Origin: an uncultured Acidimicrobiales bacterium
GTDB taxonomy: Bacteria; Actinomycetota; Acidimicrobiia; Acidimicrobiales; SZUA-35
NCBI GenBank assembly: GCA_938002965.1
Contig: CALKZY010000014.1
Location: 124,001 to 188,000 of the forward strand
Direction: 5' to 3'
Length of the DNA stretch: 64,000 bases
A model generated the notes under the pieces. The model had not been told where the DNA came from, did not search any database, and saw only the letters and a list, made by a program, of their open reading frames with translations. Positions 27,317 to 35,062 of this stretch are shown here, piece by piece. Numbering within the stretch: position 1 is the stretch's first letter; every line of letters starts with the position of its first letter. The position numbers were made by a program, and so were the translations under genes.

Positions 27317-29833
27317 ATGGATCAACGTCAACGACAATCGTCGTTTTCTATTGACGAACCCGTAACCGATCCGCCAAGGCAGCAGATTCTGCCGACGCCC
27401 GGCCTATCCGACGACGAGGCTTTCGAAGCTCTGGCCGCCAGCATGTCACTGCTTGACTTTCCGACCACTCGCGACGTTGAAGTCGTCGACCGAGCTGGAG
27501 AGGGCCTCGGACCAGCCCACGACCTCGATGACTCCGATGATCACTCCGACGATGCCAACATCATCGATATGCCGGTAGCGGAACTACGGGAGCAAGCCGC
27601 TTACGAGACATCGGAAGTGATGGAGACCCCTGCCGAGACGTGCGAACCGCTCGACTCCAAACCCATCTTCGAGTCCAAATCCGATCCAGAGTACATACCC
27701 AGCCCCGAGTCCAAAGCCGACCCAGACTCAGGCTGTTGGCAGCCGTTGCCGGCTGCGAGCGCCAAACCGGTTCTGGGGGACTTACCGGAGCTTCTCCCTT
27801 TTGACGGTGGGAGCCTGATTGCACACGGCAGTCAGGGTTGGCTTGACCCAATGGCTCTCACCGCGAGTCCAGGCAACGTCCAGCCAGGACGAATCGAACC
27901 TCCGATCTGCGACGGTTCGAGTGCGGGCTCCGATATCGAAGAGGACCTTGGGGTCTTTCAACATCCCAGCGCCATGGACACCGACGACGGCTTCCATGAC
28001 ATCGTGATGCTTGGACTTCTCACCGGCGAGATCTCGACTGATTTCATCGCTGCGGCACCAACGACGGAAGGTGCCTCAGCCGTGTTATCAGCCGAAGGCG
28101 ACGGCTACGACAACACCGAACGATGGTCAAGACCGACAACACTGGCGGAGTTGCAGACGGTCGTCGAAACCTACCTCCAGCCGGTTGCCGCCGTTTCTGC
28201 CGGCCTGGTTCAGCGTCCCGGCGTCCTCGATGATGTGGTGGCCAAGACGTTCCTGTCGGCGTGGGTCGAAGGCCGAGAAGGCATTCCGTCGGAGCCGATG
28301 GAGTCCTGGTTGTACTCCATCTGTCTCGAAACAGTGAGTCGAAAGGACCGGCAGCACCAGCGTCATGGTGCAGTAGCCAATACCCGCTACCCGGCCCCTG
28401 CCCACCGTGGCAGCGAGGAACTTCGGCAGGCTCACGCCAGGGCGACCTGGGAAGTCTGTCTCGCCCTGGGCGAGCTAGGCGACTTGGAACGTGCAGTTCT
28501 TCGCCTTTCACATCATGGCGGCCTGTTGCACGCAGAAATTGCAGCCCAGACTCACAGCTCGCTAGGTGCGGTTAAGTCGTGTCTCTACCGTGCCTCGAAC
28601 CACATGATCGATCGCTTGAGTCATCGACTTGACGGCGAGCGCTCTGAAGCCGGTGCTAATCAGGGTGACGTTGACAGTGCTGACTCCGAAGCCGGCAATG
28701 GGGCCGACGATGGATTTGATGATGTCGCGGGTATGGACGGCCGGGCTGATCACACCTGGTACCTGGCCGGTGTGGCCGACGGATCAAGCCTGTCGGCTCT
28801 CGACCGTCGCGTCATTAAGGACATTCGATCGCAGCTGGCCAGCGAGCACGTCTGGACGGAACCGACGAGTGGGATTGGCCCTGCCATCATGTCGGCAGCC
28901 GCTGACAACGAAGGAACGCTGGTCATCCGTTCGAGGGGTCGGACGAAGGCCGGGCAGGCTGGTCCTGGACAATCAAGGTCGATGCCGTCACCGACAGGTC
29001 CAGACTCGTCGGCATCTAATGGTACCGATCCGGCCTCGCCTGTCGGCCAGCCGAGTTCGGAAGCGGCCGCCGACATTGGTGGCTTGGTGCGCACAACGGT
29101 CCAGTACAGCCCCGCGGTGACGAAGGAGCAGTCAACGTCATCTCGCCTTCGTCGAGTGGTCCACCCTTTGAAGGGCAACGCTCCCGACGCCCGGCCTCGT
29201 CGCCGCCCAGAAACTCACGGTCCCCGAAACGTTCGCCGGTCGCCGGAAGCCGCCACCGCTCCGGTGCCGGTGCAACCCGCACCACAATCGCAGGACTTTA
29301 TCGCCGACGAACAGATGGGCGTTGGTAATCGGCAGCCACAGCTCAAGGCGGGGGCTGTCTCGCATGGCAAGGTTGCCGCTCTGGCCATCGGCGTCATTGT
29401 GCTGGCTGCGGCCATCATTCTCGCCCCTTATGTGCTCGGTTCAGGTCAGGCAGAGTCCGAGTCGCTTGACTTCGAGCTGAACGCCACCGCAGCCGATGCT
29501 GATGCCACCGCAGTCGTGACTGTGTCGCAATTCAGCTCTGAGACGATGTATCGGATGTGGCTTGGCGGCTTGAACCCGACCGCTGAGCAGGAGTTTTACG
29601 CTGCTTGGCTGGTCGATCCGGACACCGTGGTAGATGGGGCCGTATCCATGGCCGAGGCTCAGGTGCTCGGTTCGTTCCGTTGGACGGTTAACGGTGAGCC
29701 GATCGTGTTGGGTATCGACGTTGTCGAACCCCGATTTGAGCACCTGATCATCACTCTGCAGGGGCCCAACGATCAACCGGGGCCGAGCGGTGTGGTGGTG
29801 CTTGAGGGGAGCGTGCGATCTCCCGGCTCCTAG
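27317..29833 (+). CDS. ECF-sigma-like / membrane anti-sigma-like single-chain fusion
   Basis: An 838-residue protein. About 270 disordered, acidic residues come first. A helical segment (about 273-343: ELQTVVETYL...LDDVVAKTFLSAW...SWLYSICLETV) resembles sigma region 2. Residues about 378-435 (LGELGDLERAVLRLSHHGG... LGAVKSCLYRASNHMI) look like sigma region 4 with its helix-turn-helix. A long Pro/Ser-rich linker precedes one transmembrane helix (about 685-707, VAALAIGVIVLAAAIILAP). The extracytoplasmic end (MYRMWLGGLNPTAEQEFYAAWLVD... VLGSFRW) resembles the C-terminal domain of RskA-type anti-sigma factors. No zinc-binding HxxxCxxC motif is seen. Whether it still binds RNA polymerase is unknown. 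Domain naming is from motif reading only. Confidence 0.7.
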   Translation: MDQRQRQSSFSIDEPVTDPPRQQILPTPGLSDDEAFEALAASMSLLDFPTTRDVEVVDRAGEGLGPAHDLDDSDDHSDDANIIDMPVAELREQAAYETSEVMETPAETCEPLDSKPIFESKSDPEYIPSPESKADPDSGCWQPLPAASAKPVLGDLPELLPFDGGSLIAHGSQGWLDPMALTASPGNVQPGRIEPPICDGSSAGSDIEEDLGVFQHPSAMDTDDGFHDIVMLGLLTGEISTDFIAAAPTTEGASAVLSAEGDGYDNTERWSRPTTLAELQTVVETYLQPVAAVSAGLVQRPGVLDDVVAKTFLSAWVEGREGIPSEPMESWLYSICLETVSRKDRQHQRHGAVANTRYPAPAHRGSEELRQAHARATWEVCLALGELGDLERAVLRLSHHGGLLHAEIAAQTHSSLGAVKSCLYRASNHMIDRLSHRLDGERSEAGANQGDVDSADSEAGNGADDGFDDVAGMDGRADHTWYLAGVADGSSLSALDRRVIKDIRSQLASEHVWTEPTSGIGPAIMSAAADNEGTLVIRSRGRTKAGQAGPGQSRSMPSPTGPDSSASNGTDPASPVGQPSSEAAADIGGLVRTTVQYSPAVTKEQSTSSRLRRVVHPLKGNAPDARPRRRPETHGPRNVRRSPEAATAPVPVQPAPQSQDFIADEQMGVGNRQPQLKAGAVSHGKVAALAIGVIVLAAAIILAPYVLGSGQAESESLDFELNATAADADATAVVTVSQFSSETMYRMWLGGLNPTAEQEFYAAWLVDPDTVVDGAVSMAEAQVLGSFRWTVNGEPIVLGIDVVEPRFEHLIITLQGPNDQPGPSGVVVLEGSVRSPGS

Positions 29834-29848
29834 GGGTTTACAGAGCGC

Positions 29849-30892
29849 TCATGATTCGGCCAACAGCAGTTGGTTCGGGTTCTCGGCCAGCCACTGGTCG
29901 GCATCTACTTCGACCTCTTGGCGGTACCCGACCGGCAGATGAAGAAGTCCAGCCGACGACAAGAAGTTGACCTCCCAGGCGTGATAGGCAAAGTACGCCT
30001 GCTCGTCGGTAGCCAACACATCGGAGAACGCGGTTACAGCGTCAACGTAGTAGCCCGAGTTGTTGTATCCGCGGACGGCTTTTGCCATGTCGTCCGGCCC
30101 GCCCCGGACAACCAAGTAGGTGGCGGCACCTGGTATCGCATCGGCTGGATCGGTTGGATCGCCTTCGCAGCATTCTGCCCACGTGGTCGGTAGAAACTGC
30201 ATAGGTCCGATCGCTCCGGCAGTGGAGACACCGGTGATTCGTCCCATGCGGGTTTCAACCAGGTTGATCGCCGCCAAGTAGGTCCACGGCACGCCGGTTT
30301 CGGCTTCCGCCGCCTTGTAAAGCGAAACAAGTCTTTCGGCCGGCTCCGGCTTGATGATGTGCCAGGCAGGAAGCGTCTCGTGCACACCCTCCGATGCAAC
30401 CAAGGACAACAAGGCACTTCGAGCCTTCCAGTTGAGTGCCACAGCATCAGAAACGCGGGGGTCGGTCAGGACAAGGACCTCGTCGGCCCAATTCGGATTG
30501 CTGCCCAGGAGGCGATACAGCAGCTGTTGGCGACGGCCGACAGGCGCAATCACCTCCGACGTCTGCTCCGACCCGTCGAGTTGGCGAATGCGCAGTTCAA
30601 CCGCCGAGAGCTCTTCGGCCATGGAGGCCGCGTCTTGCGGCCAGGGTCGCTCTTCGTCGAGGAACTCGTTCACCGGTTCCTCGGTGGTTGTTGACGATTC
30701 GTCGGTGACGATCGACAGGACTGGGCGTTCGCTGGTGGAAGGTAAAAGGGACGAAGACGTCACCGTTTCGTTTGCTGCCGCTACCGACTCGTCAGTTGGG
30801 GGAGATGTGGCGGTCGGGAAGGGGGAGCACCCAACCGCCACAACACCCAATACCGCCGAAAATCGGAGCATACGTCCATATGTCGCTCCCAT
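29849..30892 (-). CDS. Lytic transglycosylase-like lipoprotein
   Basis: About 347 residues from ATG 30892. A lipoprotein signal (FSAVLGVVAVGC) is followed by a Ser/Thr-rich spacer. The catalytic module is in the last 150 residues: WTYLAAINLVETRMGRITG with the expected catalytic Glu. STAGAIGPMQFLPTTW, a DPADAIPGAATYLV helix and RGYNNSGYYVDAV follow, all standard SLT/MltB-like lysozyme-fold motifs. It would cleave peptidoglycan glycan strands outside the membrane. The open frame extends to 31015, but that N-terminus would overlap the neighbouring DUF4214 gene and hide the lipobox. ATG 30871 is a second, less likely start. It converges with the sigma fusion gene. Confidence 0.82.
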   Translation of the reverse strand: MGATYGRMLRFSAVLGVVAVGCSPFPTATSPPTDESVAAANETVTSSSLLPSTSERPVLSIVTDESSTTTEEPVNEFLDEERPWPQDAASMAEELSAVELRIRQLDGSEQTSEVIAPVGRRQQLLYRLLGSNPNWADEVLVLTDPRVSDAVALNWKARSALLSLVASEGVHETLPAWHIIKPEPAERLVSLYKAAEAETGVPWTYLAAINLVETRMGRITGVSTAGAIGPMQFLPTTWAECCEGDPTDPADAIPGAATYLVVRGGPDDMAKAVRGYNNSGYYVDAVTAFSDVLATDEQAYFAYHAWEVNFLSSAGLLHLPVGYRQEVEVDADQWLAENPNQLLLAES

Positions 30893-30935
30893 GAGTTCAC
30901 TATTGCATATGATCACAGGAGGTTGGTTGATAGCC

Positions 30936-31805
30936 CTATGGGCGGATTTCCCAGCCATGCCTATGCTCGCCGATACTGCGTGGGGAGAATGCAATAGTCC
31001 AAGATGTTGAAGCATCAGCCGTCACCGAAATGAAGCCGCCCAGGCTCGTGTTCGTATCGATGCGTTGGTCCCACCGGAAGTCGTAGGCGGAGGCCGGTAG
31101 GAGCCCCTGGCCCAGCAGGACCGGCCGCCGGGTTGGAACTTGAAGGGAGAACGCTCCGGTGGCTCCGGGCGTTGTGGACTCGCCGTCGTCGGTGTTGCGG
31201 AACATCAGGTCCGCGTAGAACGTGCCTGGCCCTAACTGAATTACGCTGTGTTGTTCATCGGTGCCTGATCCGCAGTACCAATGCGTACCCGGTGGGTACC
31301 ACTGGTGGTAGCCCGACAACGGTGGAACGGTGTTGGTCGCCTCGGTGAATTCTTCGGTTTCGGTCATGGTGAGGACCATCAAAGCCCTCGGATAGCCACG
31401 CTCGATGACGGTCGTCCAGTGGTTCAGATCGGCAGCGCTGGGCCGGGCGTCCCTGATCTCTCGGTACGTGGCCTCGATGAATTGGCGATCAGACGGCGTT
31501 CCATGATGTTCTAGGTAGTCGTCAGATCGTAGGATGCTGCTAGATATGTCGGCTAACGTGGCTTCGCCTCGCTGATAGCGGTCAGCCCAGATGTGAAATT
31601 CATTGGCGTTGGGTGGTCGCTGGAGGTAGGCGTAGTACAGGCGGGTGATGGAGTCCGTCATCTCGGGACAGGCACTTGGGTAACTATCGGCGGATGTGGC
31701 TGATGGCGGAATCAGGACCACTACTCCAAGGCTGAGGAACATCGCTGTTAGCGCGCAAGCGAAGCCACGTGTCAATCGACTCCTTGTCCATTCGCTCGCG
31801 CTCAT
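30936..31805 (-). CDS. Secreted DUF4214-domain protein
   Basis: A 289-residue secreted protein. The signal segment (about 13-39, FACALTAMFLSLGVVVLIPPSA) is followed by a DUF4214-type helical region. Its signature ITRLYYAYLQRPPNANEFHIW recurs in weaker form as ATYREIRDARPSAADLNHW. The last 140 residues (about 150-289) form a beta-rich stretch starting near YHQWYPPGTHWYCGSG, which I cannot name. DUF4214 domains are found in surface proteins and some glycosyltransferases; the function is unknown. It sits immediately upstream of the lytic transglycosylase gene (about 40 nt gap, same strand), so they may be co-expressed in cell-wall work. Confidence 0.7.
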   Translation of the reverse strand: MSASEWTRSRLTRGFACALTAMFLSLGVVVLIPPSATSADSYPSACPEMTDSITRLYYAYLQRPPNANEFHIWADRYQRGEATLADISSSILRSDDYLEHHGTPSDRQFIEATYREIRDARPSAADLNHWTTVIERGYPRALMVLTMTETEEFTEATNTVPPLSGYHQWYPPGTHWYCGSGTDEQHSVIQLGPGTFYADLMFRNTDDGESTTPGATGAFSLQVPTRRPVLLGQGLLPASAYDFRWDQRIDTNTSLGGFISVTADASTSWTIAFSPRSIGEHRHGWEIRP

Positions 31806-31965
31806 GTGTCCCGTTCAGTGGTCTAGCGGCCAAATTCTATCAAGTTCATGTTGCTGGAGCTAAAGATGTGTGGTCGCGTCCATCGGTTTCGACGATCATG
31901 TTCGGTGGCGACAGGTGGGCCTGTGCTGTAAATAGGGTGCTTGTCGATTCCATCCTTATTTGTCG

Positions 31966-31996
31966 TTGCTTCGACAATCAAGGATGTCCATATAAA
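31966..31996 (+). promoter_or_regulatory. Possible promoter of the Excalibur protein gene
   Basis: In an AT-rich 250-nt gap, TTGCTT (31966-31971) and TATAAA (31991-31996) are 19 nt apart. They lie about 60 nt before the ATG at 32058. The spacing is slightly long; the -10 is good. Confidence 0.35.
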
Positions 31997-32057
31997 TGAA
32001 TATGGGTAGAAATTCTGGGTGATATTGACGTAAAAATCGGCTATTTTGTGTGATGGA

Positions 32058-34121
32058 ATGGCAAGAAAATTGGGAACGACGTTGGAACGGCAAACGCCGT
32101 CGGGTGGACTACGCCAGTTTCTGGACCCCCTTAACCCTGGCGACTACTTCGATCATGGTCCAGCCCGGTTGTACGGCATTGATGAGGTGCTGGAGCTAGA
32201 GGCCAGAAGAAGGGGTCGCCGGCTTGGCGAGGACGAGTTTCAGTTGGTGGCAACCGACGGAGGTCTGATCTTCTGCCGGGCATCGATCTGTTTCGCAATT
32301 GCCGCCCGATGGCGAGACCTTGCTCTTCACCGACCCGGCAAGCGGCCCGATGAGTCCGGGCGTGTTGATCTGCCGGTTGATTGGCCGACTCACGGTCAGT
32401 TGACCTTTACGGTTTCGCCTCGCCTGGGTAGCAATATCTATCGCCGTTGGCTCCACCTAAGGGAACAGGATGACAAGCGAGCGCAGGTGGCGGGTGAAAA
32501 TGGGCTGGAGGTTGCTCGCAACACCGACCCCAACAATCCGGTTACCGTTGTTCTCGACGAGGACACCAAGCTGGCCATCATGGGAGAATTGGCTCCCGAC
32601 GACGCCGAAGAATCGTTTTTGAATGACAGTGTTATCGATGACGGTGCTCTGAGTGATGTTCTGGACGAGACGGCGGCCGATGGCTTGCCGAGCGTCGCCA
32701 AGACTGATGACGGCGCGGTGGCCGACCTCAATGAACCCGTGCGCGGCGATGAAGCGTCGCAGCTTGATCTCACCCGGATGGCGACTGAGGTGGCTGATTC
32801 TACGCTGCTGCCCCGACCAGTCAGATGGACCGAGCCCGGCCTGGAGTTGACCGGGGGCGAAACGCTCTTCGTCGTTCCCGAGCGTGGTGATGTTGACGGG
32901 AGGTCGGCAACGAGCGCGTTGTCGACTATCGACCCCAACGGACTGAACTTGCAGCTCGATGCTGCCTTCCGCCCCGACCCGTCTATCCCGGCCGACGACC
33001 ACCCGACCGATCTCATGCCGTCGGTTGACCGGGCCGATGTCGCCGGCGACCCCGGTGCTGCTGTCGATGACATACGTGTTGATGGTGTCGAAGGAGCGGA
33101 AGATCTCGGTGCAGACCTAGAACCCGACGGCGAGGACGCTGACGGCCTTGAATCTGACGGCCAAGAACCCGAACGGCATGAAATTGATGGCGAGTTCGCC
33201 GACGACCTAGTGACGTCGGTTGACCCCAACCAGACGATCCGCCAGGAAATCGATCGGGAACAAGTCGACGTTGGCGATCTTCTACACTTCGACGACGAGG
33301 ATTGCTCCGCCGCGCCGCTGGCTGACGACGATGCAGTTGAAGACAGTGTGTTCGCTGTTCAGACACCAGCTGTACCGGCACCAGCATCAGTCGCTACCGG
33401 CGGCAGAGGCAGGGCGAAATCGGCCACTCATAGTGGGCCGGGAGTGCGTGACGCTGACACGGCTATTGGGTCCTATAAGCGGCCGGACGGACCTGACTTG
33501 CCGTCGCTGCCTCGGTCGATAGGGTCGAAGCCCTTTGCCGGGGGCATAGGCACCTCGGTTGATGGCGATACCACCCTGGCCGAGATCTGGCACCGAAATA
33601 AGGTTTCGATCTTGGCCGGAGTCAGCTTGATCGTATTGCTGGTGGTGGCGCTGTCCAGCCTGCTCAACCGTGGTCGTGACGGAGGCGATGTGGAGGCTGG
33701 AAGTGACTCCGATATCACTATTCCCGAGCGGTCCGGCTCGATTAGTTTGCCGACCGAGGACCCGTTGGCATCGACCAGCACGACTCAACCTCGTGCTCCG
33801 CTGGTGATCGAGGGCCTGACCACCATTGGTGACGGGGTCGAGGCCGATAGCGGAGCAGCCGAGGCCGATGAGGCGACGTCAACGGTCGATCCGAATGCGG
33901 GGGCCGACGGTCAGTCGGGCGACGTGGCGATCTGTCATTCGAACTACGGCGGCTGTGTCCCTGTTGCCGCCGACGTGGACTGCGTCGGCGATGGTGACGG
34001 ACCGGCCTTCCTGAGCGAAGCTGTGGTGGTGTTCGGAGAGGACGTCTACGACCTCGATACCGATGATGACCGCGAGGCATGCGAGCTTGGCCAGCCTCTG
34101 AGCACTCCGCCCGATGGTTAG
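32058..34121 (+). CDS. Single-pass membrane protein with cytoplasmic domain and Excalibur ectodomain
   Basis: About 687 residues. The N-terminal 150 residues form a compact domain I do not recognise (PLNPGDYFDHGPARLYGIDEVLELE, then EDEFQLVATDGGLIFCR). A very acidic low-complexity stretch of about 330 residues follows. One transmembrane helix sits at about 515-537 (VSILAGVSLIVLLVVALSSLL). The outside end has ICHSNYGGCVPVAADVDCVG, and DVYDLDTDDDREACE closes it. This is the Excalibur calcium-binding pattern with its Cys ladder and DxDxDxxxCE loop. ATG 32058 is preferred; a TTG at 32046 would add four residues. The layout is a cytoplasmic effector joined to an outer Ca2+-binding sensor, so a sensory role is a reasonable inference. 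Confidence 0.7.
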   Translation: MARKLGTTLERQTPSGGLRQFLDPLNPGDYFDHGPARLYGIDEVLELEARRRGRRLGEDEFQLVATDGGLIFCRASICFAIAARWRDLALHRPGKRPDESGRVDLPVDWPTHGQLTFTVSPRLGSNIYRRWLHLREQDDKRAQVAGENGLEVARNTDPNNPVTVVLDEDTKLAIMGELAPDDAEESFLNDSVIDDGALSDVLDETAADGLPSVAKTDDGAVADLNEPVRGDEASQLDLTRMATEVADSTLLPRPVRWTEPGLELTGGETLFVVPERGDVDGRSATSALSTIDPNGLNLQLDAAFRPDPSIPADDHPTDLMPSVDRADVAGDPGAAVDDIRVDGVEGAEDLGADLEPDGEDADGLESDGQEPERHEIDGEFADDLVTSVDPNQTIRQEIDREQVDVGDLLHFDDEDCSAAPLADDDAVEDSVFAVQTPAVPAPASVATGGRGRAKSATHSGPGVRDADTAIGSYKRPDGPDLPSLPRSIGSKPFAGGIGTSVDGDTTLAEIWHRNKVSILAGVSLIVLLVVALSSLLNRGRDGGDVEAGSDSDITIPERSGSISLPTEDPLASTSTTQPRAPLVIEGLTTIGDGVEADSGAAEADEATSTVDPNAGADGQSGDVAICHSNYGGCVPVAADVDCVGDGDGPAFLSEAVVVFGEDVYDLDTDDDREACELGQPLSTPPDG

Positions 34122-34156
34122 CCCGTAGGTCGTTGACGCTTGTATCGGTTGACTGT

Positions 34157-35059
34157 TCAGGCGTCAAGCGCCAACAGGTGTCCTGTCCACGCGCCGCGAT
34201 AGGAACAGGCCAAGATTTCGACATTCGCTGTGCTGTCGCTATACAACTCCAGCAGCTCATCCACCTGTTCGATCAAGTAGCCGGACAACAAGATCAGTCC
34301 GCCTTGATGGTGTTGTCCGGCTCCTAGCGCCGTAGGGCCGCAGACCAAATCGAGGATGGGCGGCGCCAGTTCACGGTGATCCGACAGCAGGACGTTGGCC
34401 ACCACCAAGTTGAAACGGCGCCTGAGGTCGGCCAAGGCATGAACCGAGTCGCCCATGACGTCGATGTCGACATCGTTGGCCGTAGCGTTGTCGGCCGCGA
34501 TCGTCAGAGCCTTTGGGTCGATATCGACGGCTGAGACGCTAGCCCGCCCGGTCAGGGCCGCAGCGATGGCTAGGACGCCGGTGCCGGTTCCGACATCCAG
34601 CATTGACATCCTCGGCTCTGGCGAGCCCGGCGAGGTCGGAGCTTGGCCAGCCGGAGATGCGAGGGCGGTGGGCAGGAGGTCGAGAGCTGTCATGGTTGTC
34701 GAATGACGCCCATGACCGAACGCGCCGTCAGTTTTCAAACCGAACTCGATTCGGTCGCCGCTCCACCTCAACACAGCTGAACCGACTGAGTCGTGAGTTT
34801 GTTGCTCGACTACCGGCTCAACCGTCACGTTGTAGGCGTCGAAGTCGCCTTCACCGAGTGCTCCGATGATGTCAACCGCGTGATCGGCCTCGGACCGCTG
34901 GTCGAATCCGGCTAGTACGCCACCGCCGATTTCGGCAATGCCGGTGGTACCTAGATCCCAAAGCAGTGACGCCAAGGGGCCGAACGCCGAGTCGAGCGGT
35001 TGATCTGCTCCGGCTTCGCTCGGAGGTGTGATACGTACAATCCAGCTCACCGCTACCAT
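34157..35059 (-). CDS. prmA: PrmA-like ribosomal protein L11 methyltransferase family protein
   Basis: A 300-residue SAM-dependent methyltransferase with the PrmA layout. The N-terminal domain starts WIVRITPPSEAGADQ and contains LGTTGIAEIGGGVLAGF. The Rossmann domain has motif I LDVGTGTGVLAIAAAL, the acidic end of strand 2 in AVDIDPKAL, and VVANVLLSDHREL in place of the canonical NIL. The close SGYL turn and a terminal GAWTGHLL also fit. It would trimethylate ribosomal protein L11, though the altered NVLL motif means another substrate is possible. Start ATG 35059 lies 3 nt from the divergent Ppx ATG, so each promoter must lie in the other gene or the messages are leaderless. Confidence 0.78.
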   Translation of the reverse strand: MVAVSWIVRITPPSEAGADQPLDSAFGPLASLLWDLGTTGIAEIGGGVLAGFDQRSEADHAVDIIGALGEGDFDAYNVTVEPVVEQQTHDSVGSAVLRWSGDRIEFGLKTDGAFGHGRHSTTMTALDLLPTALASPAGQAPTSPGSPEPRMSMLDVGTGTGVLAIAAALTGRASVSAVDIDPKALTIAADNATANDVDIDVMGDSVHALADLRRRFNLVVANVLLSDHRELAPPILDLVCGPTALGAGQHHQGGLILLSGYLIEQVDELLELYSDSTANVEILACSYRGAWTGHLLALDA

Positions 35060-35062
35060 CGT

